NCBI GenBank assembly: GCA_944470555.2
Contig: OX104129.1
Span: 52,113,998-52,177,997, forward strand
Reading direction: 5' to 3'
Length of the DNA stretch: 64,000 nt
Source: Heterobilharzia americana
Taxonomy: Eukaryota; Platyhelminthes; Trematoda; Strigeidida; Schistosomatidae
Shown here piece after piece: positions 1 through 12,066 of this stretch (its first letter is position 1; every line of letters begins with the position of its first letter). A program made the translations under genes and the position numbers. A model generated the notes under the pieces. It searched no databases and had not been told where the DNA came from. It saw only the letters and a list, made by a program, of their open reading frames with translations.

Positions 1-602
1 AGAACTTAAATGGCTGATAATACTAAAACATACCTAACAAACATCATCCTTGGTTATGTACAACATAAAGAAGGAATATAATTTATATTTGTATAAGTCC
101 TAGAGTGTATGAAATAAAATAAGTCCAGAGTTTAGGAAGGAAGTCGAGCCCAATCTTCTCCAAGGAAATAATCAAAAAGTAAAATATCAAAGATAAATAA
201 GTCAATCCATGTGTACTTAATCTCTTTTTCCAATCTTATTCTTAGAGTCATTGTTCTTCTACAATATGACTACTAATCATCCAGTGTAAAATGGTATTTG
301 TCTTGTTTTATGGTATGTGAGTTGATTGTAAATAAGACACGAAAATGCCAAAAGTGACATTATAGTCATTCGGCAAGAAAGCAGTTACCTACCCTTCACT
401 TTAATAGATTAATTAATATCTAAAAGATATACTTAGAAAAAATGGTAACTGTAGCTAAATTGGTGGCATATATAATTTTGCTTTCTTACTATCATAATAC
501 TTTTCTGAAGACTAATACAGTTCAACGTGTTACTTTTTTGTATCTTCTCTTTCGCTACTGCCTTAAAAACTCATAACTTTATTGATGAAAATCTTTTGCA
601 AG
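1..602. other. Left-edge intron sequence of SPAG17
   Basis: AT-rich sequence without a convincing exon. The open frame around 521-602 runs into exon e1 and could be coding if a further-upstream acceptor (AG at 519-520) is used, but the residues before about 603 look low in information. I see no repeat that I recognise. Confidence 0.5.
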
Positions 603-761
603 AGTTCCGTGTGGCACCTTTCTGTCTCCAAATCTGCTCATCAAAAGTGGATACAAATAAACGACCTCTAGAGTTATTGATCACTTTAAAGAATATTTTT
701 GGCTATCGTGAATCTTGCGTCAGCCTACACCCTATTCAGATCAATGACAAAGAAGTTTCCA
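603..761 (+). CDS. SPAG17: SPAG17 exon e1 (start uncertain)
   Basis: Proposed internal exon of about 53 residues reading 'FRVAPFCLQICSSKVDTN...' and ending '...PIQINDKEVS'. The 3' border is a good donor (GTAAGA at 762). It leaves one base over, which fits an acceptor at 1157-1158 before e2. The 5' border is less sure: AG at 601-602 or 603-604 is preferred, AG at 519-520 is possible. The block 'RPLELLITLKNIFGYRESC' looks like a beta-strand segment, but I cannot align it with certainty to a named SPAG17 region. Confidence 0.55.
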
Positions 762-1158
762 GTAAGAATTTTCTCATTCCTGTCAATAATCGATCCACTG
801 TAAATTGTAGGAGCACGTATACTAGATACAAAGTTGGTGGATAAGCTCAAAATTAGGTATAGAGTTTGATTTCTTTCAGTAGATTCATAATCATTGGAAA
901 AAAACCAAAATCAATGGGAAGGATATTTATCGCCATCTTATCAGTAATGACGTTTAGTTGTGGGACAAGACCGAACAAGAAAATTATTTAGTATTTCCTA
1001 AATATTCAGACATTATTTCAGCAATTTGGAATAAATCATGTTCAGGTTTACTATTAATATTCAACCATTTATTCTCTCATCATTTTTTGACTGAGTAACA
1101 TAACATACGTTTCCTTTTAACCATATGCACTTTTTATAGAATGGTGCAGTGGACTTAG
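762..1158. other. Intron 1
   Basis: Short AT-rich intron between the donor at 762 and the acceptor before e2. Nothing else is recognised in it. Confidence 0.5.
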
Positions 1159-1301
1159 GATCAACTGGTATCATACAAGAAGGCTGTGATAATCATGACA
1201 GCTTCAAAAATCCTTCATTGCCAGAGTTGTTTAGCTCAGTTACTGCTTGCTTTTCCGATGGCATCTGTCTAGCTGTATCGAGGATAAATAATCTGAGCCT
1301 A
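1159..1301 (+). CDS. SPAG17: SPAG17 exon e2
   Basis: Encodes about 48 residues. It contains 'FSSVTACFSDGICLAVSR', which matches the repeated SPAG17 pattern of a beta strand followed by an F/C-x-D/N-G-I/L turn. Donor GTAAGT begins at 1302. With the acceptor at 1157-1158 the exon begins in phase 1, as needed after e1. An earlier acceptor at 1138-1139 also gives an open frame (adding 'NGAVDLG') but is out of phase with the e1 donor. The exon ends in phase 0 and joins e3 without a frame break. Confidence 0.72.
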
Positions 1302-3469
1302 GTAAGTACTGACGTTTAGTTGTCTGACATTTTTGATTTAAATAATTTCAGAACTAATTTAACGTTAAACGGTGAACTTAGGTTTCCTATTATTATAGAA
1401 TGAATTAAAAATATGGATAAAGTGGACTTTAATAAAACTTCAAGCTTCTATTCAACTTCCCCTTATCGAAACTCATCAGCGATGTATAGATTTGATCTTC
1501 AGTGTTGAATGAATTCCAGTTTACTTAAAATTACAAGATGTTACATCCTCTGTAAGAGTAAACTGCGTATGCGAACTACACTTAATGCTTTGGATTTCCG
1601 TTTAAGTAATCCTGTACTAAAGACTGGTTCTCAGATTCCTAGCTTCCTACTTTTCTTCAGTTAACAGTTTGATGAAAACGCATTATCCACGACTGAAATT
1701 AGTTTCTAGTCCAAATCTTTTAAATAACAGGCAAGCAGATAGTCTGAGAAATACTCATTACCATCTTGTCAGCACTATGAGTTAAACTCTAAATATTCCA
1801 GCGGTCGAAGGAAACCGGATTCCATGGTTATACAGAGAAACTATTTCCTCCTTTTTGCTTGACTGGGCTCTAAGACTTACACTCTGAAAGCTGTTACTTC
1901 GATATTACATGTTAGGAGCCAGTCGTTAGGACTACTTGCTTGTCATGTTTTTATGCCTAATAACAGTAAGAAACTAGAGATTCCATGATAAGTTGAACCT
2001 AAGTTGTTCATAGTTAAAATCGGAGACTTTAACACTAAGCTATTCAAGTCACAACTGTCCAGTTCCATGACTGAATTAAGTTTACTAGTTGACTACTAGA
2101 GAGTACCGGATGTACTTCTATAGTCGTCAGTAGTCAACGCTGACTGAGGTCTATCGATCAAGTTAGGAATACAAGTCGACAGTTGACTGATGGATTTCGG
2201 CTGACACTGAGCACTTAGCATGACACAGTTACATTCGTTATCAGCTGGTGACCGATTCATGAAAGCGGCTATCTGATTCACCGTTTAAATAGAGTTTATT
2301 CTTATTCTTTGTTCAGTTTGGTAAATAACTGTGTTATTCTACGATATTGTATGGATCTGTAAGTTAGAAACATGTTTTCAGCTGTGATTTGGAGTTGTTC
2401 GCAACATTAGTTGGTTTGAGGAAAAACTGACTGCTAAATAGCTCATATTAAGGACCACTTCATGTTGTTTTTGCCAACAGCATGAAAAAAGTCTATCATC
2501 AGAATGGAAAGGTATTAAAATAATGAGGTATTTGGTTGCTGAGATCTAGACAAACGGAGTACTGTCTGATGAAAGTTCGGGAATAAATTCATCTGGGCCT
2601 GGAGAAGAGGAATTTAATAATTCTGTATAGAGTAGGTATCCACTTGCTGCTTACCCATATTTCCCGTTTTTGCTCAAATTATCAGCAGCTGACTTTGTGT
2701 TATTTCACTGACTTTGTGTTATCGTATCCCCATCACTTCTTTTTCTTGACTATCCGATTACAGGATCATCTCATGATATAAGTGATTACAACTTTTTATG
2801 AGTTATCTACTTATCAGCAATCTTATTTGTACCTTCTAACTACTGTGTCAGCATTCATTAAAACTGTGCAGCTATACTTAACATTGATCCTTCAGGAATT
2901 GAACCAGTCACCAGCGGTGATGTAGATATCGATATCCTTTCTATTTTAGTACCATTCTTTTTTATCCACTTCATCTTTGCATATGGACATGAAGTTTGGG
3001 TACTTGCACCGATGCCTTTCTGTACTGGTTTTTACGCTCACCTGTTGGTCACAAAACTGTAATCAAATGATACATAGACTGTGCCAAAAGAACATTTTTC
3101 GTCCTTTTTTTGAAAAAGGATTGTCAACAGTGAGGTTTATGTTTTAGAAAGTAGCTAAGAAATAGCTTTCTTCTTGATCCATGATTGATAACTGTCATGG
3201 CCTAATAATTCGAGACTGTTTTCCAAATAATGGGATTCTGAATACAAAATCAATCCGGAAATAATTTTTAATTATAGTGATAAATTCATTTAAAGTGTTT
3301 ATTAACCTGTAATCAAGTCATAAAAGGATCTAAAATATTCTTTCAAAGTATGAAAATGACTGAACTGTTAAATGTAACCTGGCTGCTGAAATCAGCCCCA
3401 CTTTATTTTAAATCGCCTAAAAAAATCTATTTCAATGGAATTATTTCATGCTGTAACTGTTTATCCTAG
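1302..3469. other. Intron 2
   Basis: About 2.2 kb of AT-rich intron. Open frames in it, such as one on the minus strand at 2096-2281, have no family resemblance. A short duplicated phrase 'ctgactttgtgttat' at about 2690-2720 is the only local repeat seen. Confidence 0.5.
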
Positions 3470-3698
3470 CAATCAACGCCACATTCTGAAAGGGAACCAA
3501 ACCAGTTCAGTTTTCCACATAGAAATAACAAAACAAACGACAATAATAGCAATACCATTACTAACAATAATGATAATAACAAAGAAGTTAACCTTATGCA
3601 CATAGAAGGTGGCGAAGGTGCACAAGTAACTCCGTTTAAACAGTTTATACACTTGTCTACACCCGATGGAGCACAAGTGTCTATTTATCATCAAATTA
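3470..3698 (+). CDS. SPAG17: SPAG17 exon e3, Asn-rich linker plus DG-repeat block
   Basis: Encodes 76 residues and one spare base. The first half is an Asn-rich low-complexity linker ('NNKTNDNNSNTITNNNDNN'). The second half, 'QFIHLSTPDGAQVSIYHQI', has the strand-PDG-strand pattern typical of the SPAG17 middle region. The acceptor is AG at 3468-3469 and the donor GTAAGT at 3699. It starts in phase 0 after e2 and ends in phase 1, exactly what e4 requires. This two-sided phase fit is the main support for choosing it over other open frames nearby. Confidence 0.82.
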
Positions 3699-6600
3699 GT
3701 AAGTGGTTTGTTTATACCATATTTTGGTTCACTTACTATTATTCATATTATCAAAACTATACCCGACTTCAATTTTTATCTGTATTGTACAAAAAGGTAT
3801 CGAATAAGTGTTAACTGAATTTTTCGGCTCAATTCATAGCTAGAAAGAGTGCCTGAAGTGCAAAAAACACTCAAAGATTTCATGGTTCACTTTGATAACT
3901 GGTCGATGTGTTATGTCAATAATACGGAAGACAAGCCTGGTGATTAAATTCTCAAACAAATCATCAGGTATTGGGAGAAAACCACAGTTAGTGTAGATAA
4001 AAATTGATTTTCATGCTGCAGATGATCTGATTCTCACTAATACATATTTTATTTGCTTAAATCAGATATTTAGACAGTGTGAAGCTATTACACTCATCAT
4101 GACTTTTGAGGCTCATTATTTGATGCTGTAAATGATGTCTTCATCAACAGAACACACGATGGGGCTTTGTAAACTCAGCTGTATGCAATAACTTTACAGA
4201 CACCGGCTAGATCGCGAACTACAAAATGTTATGTACAAGCAATATTTTCAAGAGCTAAAACACATTGCTGTGCAGCAACACCACGGATAGCCGAAGAAAA
4301 ATACATGTACAATGTGTTCAAACCGATTACTAGCCAAACAACCTCAAATCAAGAGATGCGTTACGCTACCCCAGATCTCAGAAACGGTTAGCTGGTTTCT
4401 TCGGCCGTTAAAGGGTTAAGTAACACAGAAATCATTGCACAACATGATGTGCAAACAAATTGATCCTTTGCCAAAGAAAGACCAGAGAAAATATCTAGAA
4501 AATTAATCCCAAAGATTGTTCACAATGTCATATTGGACTGCATAGCCGTCGGACTGCTTGAAGAATTTATGAACACCTACTAGCAGTGAAACAAAATGAT
4601 AGTCTCCTTGATTTCAATGAACGCCAACAATTGGGATTACAAATTTGACTAGGAGAATGTAGGGATCCTCTAAAGGGAAGATTTTAAAATCTGCAAGAAG
4701 ATTTCTAGAAGTACGAAATTCCAACAAAAAGTCAAACAACAAACACATAAATATAGACCCAATCTACAACCTACTTAGGAAAAAACAGCCATCCATCAAC
4801 AAATAGACCAAACAAATCAATAATGATGCACAATGTGGTCGCAACAAATAGCCCAATTTCACTCCGACAATGATTCTCTATCAACGTGACCGAGTGAAAT
4901 TTTCGGTCTTTTGTCACACCATTAAGATGTGACCCCGACTTATCGCAACTTGCAGTTGGACAGACACTGAGATGAATAGACACGCTATCTAACTTTGGAA
5001 TATGCTTCATGTTTTTGTGAAGTTGATGCACAGGATGCCACCAGCTTTGGTGATGACATGTCCATGACAAACTATCCAAGTCGAAATATACCAAACTGCT
5101 ATCATCCTCACCCTGAGATATGAATTCTTTCTATCAGTTAGTAGCCACGGTTGTTTAGTTAGGTGTGTACCGAAGTCATACACTTTTCACTCCTAACGAA
5201 GAAGTTTGAATTATATACTTATAGTTTCCCAGTTTCATAAATTTTCATGATGTGATGAAAACTTGTTGCTGACCTAAAGATTTAAATTTATTTAGACAAA
5301 AAATGTGGTTTGTTTCTACCAACCCCTTTTTCCAGTTCAATATTTTTCTGCGTTGTTGTATATGCGCTCTCTTTAGGTAAGTTGCACCCCTGTTTACTGC
5401 AAAGGTACTTCCCAGAAAAGATAGCCGGGATTATAGAAGTAAAGTAGTCTTTTGACTGCAAGTTTCTCTGCTATCATTTGCATAATTCTATTAGTTGACT
5501 GTACATGTGTCTCTTCACACTAAATATTATTTGATTAGTTGGTTTGCGATGTAAGTATATGATTTGTATTGCTATCCGGGTGAAGACAGTACTACTTATC
5601 CTAAAAATGACAAAATGTGCTAATAATAGAAATAAGCCTCTTGTTTATAATTCTGACAGGAAGTCAAGATGGAATGTAATTCAGGACCCCAAGATATGCT
5701 TCAGTCAAAAATTTGATCCTCTCTTACAGTGTATCTGTTCTGTAGTTACTATGAATTTTTGCAAGCACACAGCTCATAAGTTCCTATTTGTGTCGCATCG
5801 AGAAGCTGAGTTAGTGTAGTTAATTTTCTGCTCAAGTAGACTTCTTATACACTGATCTGTTTATTCAGCACTTTTCTTCTGATTCAGAATATATTCTTAC
5901 TCACAAGGTAGTTCTTATATTTTACTTTGTACTGGAGAAAACATTTACACTCCCCTACAGTAATTTTGGTTAGATAATAAAGATGAACTTGTTATCTGGG
6001 GACCTGTTTTCAAACAAACAAAAAGGGGCTTTTAATTTTGATTTCTGCACGCACTGTAGTTACTGTTAAATACTTCAAAACAATTAGGATAAAGTGCCTA
6101 AATCAATCACTTTATATGTAGATGATTCATGAAGCCCAGTCATTCATTCTATGACATGTTCAAAAAATTAATAGAAACATATTTTAAGTTATAGTGGACC
6201 AAATGATGGAAGACTGGGACAATTTAAGACCATAAAACTAACAGTGATTTGAGTTTACGTGGAGCTGTTACTCTCCAGTTTACGCACTTCATTCCTAACC
6301 AATAAACAGTGAGCTTGAGCCTGGCCTCACCTACCGAAATACATACTTCAGGCAGTACCATTAGCCCTCATCCAATGGTTGGATCCCATTGTCTACTGCA
6401 CGAATATGCAAGTGTTTGCTGAGTGCATTTCGATTCCAACTCGAATGAAAGGTGGACTTTTCACTTCCTCAACTATGAGACGTTATTCTATTCATTATTT
6501 TCATGGAAAAGAAGTGCCTGTATCCTCATAAAATATCTGAAGATTTGAAGTAACAAAAACATATATTTTGTTCTCCCTCAAAAGTGAATATTTCCTCATT

Positions 6601-7477
6601 GAAAACATCATCATAATATTGGCAATATTATGCGAATGACTGATTGATGTTTCTTATCAATTTATTAAAAATCGTTCATTCATTAACTACTGTAACATGA
6701 AACCTGAATATTTCTTAATACTGGACTGCTGTTCAGCGCCAAGTAACTGAACAAAAGCATTTTTTTAAAGGTGCATAATGTTGAAGAGCTTATACTTCAA
6801 TTTATGAACATTCATTTCATTTGAAAGATTACAATTTTTGAATAGATACAAAGTGTTATTGTAACTGACGATTCGATGACCTAAAATAATTTACAGATTT
6901 TTCTAATCAGCAATCAGAATATCTTCAGAAGTTCCAAAATATAAGACAGAATCTTACAGTTGGAGTACCAGGTTTATGATTTTCATTTTCCATAGACGGC
7001 ACATTTATTTGAATATGTAAATGAAATTCCAATGATAGGATCTACTGTACTGTTCGCTATTGAAAGAAGATAAAAAGGCATCAGAATGTAAAAAAGTGTT
7101 CTTGTTTCATTCTTGACCAGCACCCTAGATTACGAATTTCATCATTAGTTTTTCTAAGTTAAATGAACAGTGACTAGTCTTTCAACTAAAGAACGTCTAT
7201 TCACTAACCTAGGGTGGGTAATATTACAATATAAGAATCAGTTTATTTGCATCTTGATATCCTAAAACTTATTAGTTACTAACTTTATAGCCCTAGGTAC
7301 TAACTAGAAGAGGCTAAGTATACACACTTCTGAAAGATTCCAAAACAGGATTAAAATATGTCTATTTGCTAGTTGGTTTCCGTTGGAACTCAAGTGTATA
7401 TCTTAGTTTTTTTCAGTTGTATTTTTAAATATTGACCCTGAATGTTGATTTTCACATGCATAAAATCCATTTTTCAG
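3699..7477. other. Intron 3
   Basis: About 3.8 kb. The part from about 4380 to 5150 is slightly less AT-rich and has a long minus-strand open frame (4771-5094), but neither strand reads as a known protein. It may be an old repeat. The rest is ordinary AT-rich intron. Confidence 0.45.
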
Positions 7478-7779
7478 GTCAACTTTCAAACCCCCTTATT
7501 AATGACTGTGTGAAAACAAATATACCCTTAGAAGAAGTTGAAAGTAACCAAAACGATGAATGTAAGACAACAGAAGAACAAAATAAAGATCAGTTTATGA
7601 AGTTGCTTCATGGGACACTATTGAAATTACATCCACCAACTAATGATGGCGTCAATGTAAACTCTTCAAAGATGAAGTCTGATAGGGAATATGAATTAAC
7701 ACGTTTTATCACATCGGATGGCATAGTTATACAGGTTTTAATGCCTGGTTGTACATCATCTGCTTCACATGCCTTCAAG
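7478..7779 (+). CDS. SPAG17: SPAG17 exon e4
   Basis: Encodes about 101 residues after a 'tttttcag' acceptor. An acidic, hydrophilic first part ('EEVESNQNDECKTTEEQNKD') precedes 'YELTRFITSDGIVIQVLMPG'. The latter has the [RF]-x-x-T-S-D/R-G-T/I-V-I-x-x-x-x-D/P-G pattern that recurs in the central beta-rich part of SPAG17. The donor is GT at 7780. Phase 1 in, phase 0 out, consistent with e3 and e5. Reading on into e5 gives a continuous block '...SHAFK' then 'ILYPDGAIMERG', the expected companion strand. Confidence 0.93.
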
Positions 7780-9360
7780 GTTAGTTACCCTACGCTAATT
7801 GGTATCATTTAATATCAAGTAGAAATCCTTGTTCCTTTTTCTTCTTGTGATATGTTGTTGTCTGTAAATAATAAGGCTTGGTGGTTGTCGTAATCCACTA
7901 TGATACAAGTGCTGTATTCTATAGCCATTCTAATTTATACTAGTTACGGATAAGATACGCGTAGTAGATAAGCAATGCTTTAATATTTAGAAAAGCACTA
8001 TGATTAAGTCTGACAGTACGTTGCACAATCTTTTATTTTAAAGTGTCTAAACCTCAGCTAGAATGGTATGCTTGATGAAGCAGCAGTTAGTCTATCATTT
8101 ATAGTGGCCAGAGTGAGATCACAAGCTATGTCTTCAATAAAGACCTTATTTTAGCCAGTCATTACCTGGAAATTAGCTTTTTGTCTTCCTACAGTATTTG
8201 AAAACTAGCTGAAGTGATAAATTTTCATCGAAGCATAACATTATTAACTGGTGTTTAAAAAAACCAGCTTAAGCATGTGGCATAAAAATGATTTCTAAGT
8301 TGTCTCTTGAACTATGTGTCTATGAACGTAACTATAAGGTGTAAATTTAAAAATTATGAAACAGTGCAGAATACATTAGAATATTTTGATTATCCCATGT
8401 TTATTTAATAACAAAGTGCTGTGAACTTATTACATCGTGGTTAAGACAAATTCACTGAATCGAAATTGACCACATAGAATCTCATACAAAGGTGAATAAT
8501 TTCAAGTCACCAAACTTGTCGATCGCTCAGGTTATGATGTGTATATTTTGATATTAAATATTATCGCGTATCATCAAAACGTTAAGTTTTTTCAAACTTT
8601 CAAAAGTGAGTCTAATTTGAACATTTATGATAATTAAAAGTAGGGAGACTCACAGCTAAGTAGGAGGCAGCTAGGTGTAGATATACAGGGCGCTCTTTAT
8701 TTATATCAAGACAACAAATAAATAATTCTGCATTGCGGAAATAACCTACCGTCCATAAAGCCTAGTACCTAAAACTATCACTTTTTAACTTTTGAAATCC
8801 TTTTGGAGGGAGTTCTTCACTCTCAAAATTGCAGCTACTAGCCTCACTTACTGCTAAGAAGGCAAAACGTCACTTTAACACCAATTAATGAGGAAACCAC
8901 AGTGGGACACATTGAAATAAACGCCAAAGTACTTTATTAGGCCAAGAGTGTCAATATCTTGAACTCATTCATTTTCTTTGCTTAGAATTCTCCTATCAAT
9001 TTTGTGAGGCTAACCAGCCATTATTATAATATCCTCATGATCAAATCAGCTTCATACGAAGATTTATGAGTTATAAAACGCGTTAGAACATAAACTTCTC
9101 TAATGGTAGTCATCTGATTTCCTACCTATTAAATTTAGTCTTATGAAACTGTATACACGTGAGCAATCGCATGTTACCACATTTCGAAATAGTAATAAAA
9201 AAAGAAATGAATAAAGAAAGGATTTTGTTAGAATGAGTAAGAAGGATGTAAGAGCAGAGTTAGCATTTTCGCGAAAGTAGATTGACGACTTTAAACTTTG
9301 GAAGTTTAAAAAGAAAGCATATATTTCCGCCACTTGTCTGTTGTAATCCACATGAGCCAC

Positions 9361-9410
9361 AGTCTAAGACCACTGACTCCTAACCTCTGAGCTACCCAAA
9401 CGCCTATGCC
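9361..9410 (-). repeat. tRNA-derived SINE fragment (box A part only)
   Basis: On the minus strand this stretch reads 'TGGGTAGCTCAGAGGTTAGG', very close to the D-arm/box A region of a tRNA gene. No matching box B or acceptor stem follows, so it is a SINE or tRNA-derived fragment and not a working tRNA gene. Confidence 0.45.
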
Positions 9411-9587
9411 TACACAGCTTAGAAAAGCAGCCATAGACTTGAAAATGCATCATAGTACTATGCCACATGGAACAGTAACTGGATCCCAAACTTTATTGGT
9501 AGACATTGATAGCAAACTATTTATAAGCCTATTATCGATTCTTATCAATACTTTTTCATATGGTAACATCATCATCATTATCAACAT

Positions 9588-9970
9588 AGGACCAGGCATT
9601 ACTGCGTAACAGTCCGAGTTGCCACACCTCATATCAGCACATCAAGTAAAAAGGTAGTGAGGTGAAGGATGAAGATAAGTGAATGCAGTCAAAAGAAATA
9701 TAAAGTACGAGAAGAAAGGAAAGAAGAGTGACAAAATAGTGAGATTCGGTATAGCGTTGTTAAGATGAGGATAATGTGTGTATACATCTGCGCCACTGAC
9801 TTCGGTTCTGAGCCATATCACCTAGGGTCTCCAACCACTGGTTCCTCTTGTCCCGTGGACCCCAACCACCTAGTCTGCATCGCCATACATGGCTTAAACC
9901 AACAGTCAGAGACTTCATACATTGGTGCCATGTTTTAGTCTGGCCACCTCGGGCCTGTTACTTTGTTGCT
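9588..9970 (+). repeat. Dispersed repeat family A, copy 1
   Basis: Starts with 'accaggcattactgcgtaac' and contains 'ctcatatcagcacatcaag', a purine-rich tract, 'ttaagatgaggataatgtg' and a GC-richer tail with 'tggaccccaaccacctagtc'. Related copies lie at 16857-17020 and, split by an RTE insertion, at 19378-19522 plus 22797-23010. No protein is encoded in it. Family name unknown to me. Confidence 0.7.
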
Positions 9971-10148
9971 GATATCACCGAATTTTGTGGAAAATACTCA
10001 GCTGATTTTTTTCTTCGGACACTATAGGACTTCTTAATAAAATAAATTCTTTGATGTGTTGCATGAAATTCAGTTTTTGGATGTGTACCACGTGTTCTCC
10101 ATACAATTACTTCGTTACTGGGTTACCTTAAACTCTGAATACCTTCTA

Positions 10149-10260
10149 CTTTGCTAGTTGGATGGAAGCAATCAGCAGGAAATCCTGGGCCTACGTTTTG
10201 TTTGTTTGTTGTCAATTACTAGAAAGGCATGTCTACGACTTCATGGAAACTAATGTCGTC
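10149..10260 (+). repeat. Dispersed repeat family B, fragment
   Basis: Reads 'tagttggatggaagcaatca' and then 'gcaggaaatcctgggcctac'. It resembles the first part of the copies at 29237-29400 and 45893-46105. Short, diverged, with no coding capacity seen. Confidence 0.4.
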
Positions 10261-11840
10261 CCAGGGATTTCAAAACAAGTCACCCAGTAGTAAGACCTCT
10301 TATTGCATCAGAAAGTGGGAAGAGTTCAAATATATTCAAAGACAATAGTTCCTTGAAGGTTACAGACTGGCTTCACTGAAGGGTTTTAACAAGCACGAAA
10401 CCTAGGTCAAACAAAACTTTCTGCTTATTACTTTCAACCAACGAGCTAGCATCCATGATGGTGAGTCTCTTAGCTTGCTGATTACATTGAAAAATGGTCG
10501 AGACAATTTGGTGAGTACTTGGGATGAGGTAAAATAAAGTTGGTCATTATCTGATAAGCAGTCACTATACTTTCTAGAGCCACGTATTATTGCGTGAAAT
10601 AATTTGTGTCGAACAGTAAGTACTTCTATTCAACGTGTAACAATGGCTTTAATTTTTGAAATACCTATGTTTGAGCTATACTCGTATATCCTATTCTCAG
10701 TTCTTTTTAAGGGTTTGACGGTACGTCTTATAGAATGTCTTGGTTGATGAAAAGAGAACGGAATACCACCTTTCTCTCAGTAACACCACATTTTGTGAGC
10801 CTGACACCCTCATTTTATACCCTTATAACTGTTCTACAAAACTCTTTGCTGATAATGACCTCCTGTTCCTCTAAGAATATGCAGGTGATTATTTATGATC
10901 ACTCATCACTGAACCTGAGACAAGTTTCACACTAAGCGAGTTTGATTTTGATTTATTTAGATCTCTTCCAGCTGGTAATATCTTTAAAGTCAATTAAAAA
11001 TTAAAGATTATTCCTTTTTTGTGTAGCATCTGATCCACCTAAGAGGCTATCACTTTCCGTTGGAATTTGCTACAGATGCACCTAAGAGTTACGAAGCTAA
11101 AAGCTACACCAGTATCCTTCTATATAAGTGAAGAGTTAAGGCAGTGTAATAGACTATAATTCCATTCCACTTTTAATAATGTCACGCAGTGAAACTATAT
11201 TATTGAATGGCTGGCATTTTAAGCACAATTTAATGATCTTATTCATACCAGAGTCAACACATACTTTTCAACTTTAACGAATATCCCATCGTTCCTTGTT
11301 TCATGTGATTGGTAGGGAAATTTTCCAGATGAATGTCATGAACTTATGGTAAGTTTTAATAACCGACTTGGCAAATAGCGTTTAAGTTAGCAATCATTCT
11401 CTGTACTCTAATAAGTTATTTTTCAAAATTGTCACTCGATTTCCTCCTACAGCTTCAGTGTGTGTGACAGTCCGCATAGCTGTTGGTGAACTCTTTTCTA
11501 AATCTCGCCATAGTCTACCATTCCACGTTTAGTTAAAAAAAAATAGATTTTAATAAGTTTCTGCTACCAAAATGAGTGATTTTTTTCTCAATGTTTATAC
11601 TGAACCAAACGACCTACGAATTTTGATCATCTTCCTCCAGATATCCAACCAAATACCATTTCATATTTCATAACCAGTTAAAAGCGGATAACTTCCCTCG
11701 AAAATCAGTAAAAATTGCACTTTTTCTCTACTTTTTGTTCGATATCCTACTTCTTTTATTGTTGAAAGGCATACTACACCATTAAAAATTAATTTCATGA
11801 GGAATTCTAATGATGTTTCACTCTATTTTATCAACAATAG

Positions 11841-12066
11841 ATTTTGTATCCTGATGGAGCAATTATGGAACGTGGCACAGCTGTCTCTGAAGAACTGAGA
11901 CGAAAAGAAAATCCAAGTTTCACTTCTGACAGTTTACATGAAGAACAGGACGTTGGTATCCAGCCAGAAATTGCAATGCCAAACACACTGCCAGTTAATC
12001 CAGCTCAATCAACCAAAGCATCTGCTAAGAAAAAGAGTGCTAAAAAGAGGGTAGAAGAAAAGAAGA
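11841..12066 (+). CDS. SPAG17: SPAG17 exon e5, 'ILYPDGA' strand and Lys-rich linker
   Basis: Encodes 75 residues. It begins with 'ILYPDGAIMERG', a close match to the 'I/VL-Y/F-x-DG' strand that follows the e4 block in SPAG17. The rest is a charged linker ending in a lysine-rich run ('KASAKKKSAKKRVEEKK'). The acceptor is AG at 11839-11840 and the donor GTAAGT at 12067. It starts in phase 0 and leaves one base, which e6 completes with its first two. The open frame continues 26 nt beyond the donor to a stop, but that part is intronic in this model. Confidence 0.93.

Larger units (their letters stand above)
7780..11840. other. Intron 4 with dispersed repeats
   Basis: About 4.1 kb of intron. It carries a tRNA-like minus-strand fragment (about 9361-9410), a copy of a dispersed repeat at 9588-9970, and a copy of another at about 10149-10260; these are listed separately. 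The remainder shows nothing that I recognise. Confidence 0.5.

Noticed and set aside
4771..5094. 107-codon minus-strand open frame
   Set aside because: No recognisable domain, ordinary composition, no splice or promoter support; it lies in a SPAG17 intron.
9361..9410. tRNA gene on the minus strand
   Set aside because: Only a box A-like part is present; no anticodon arm, box B or acceptor stem can be built, so it is listed as a SINE fragment.
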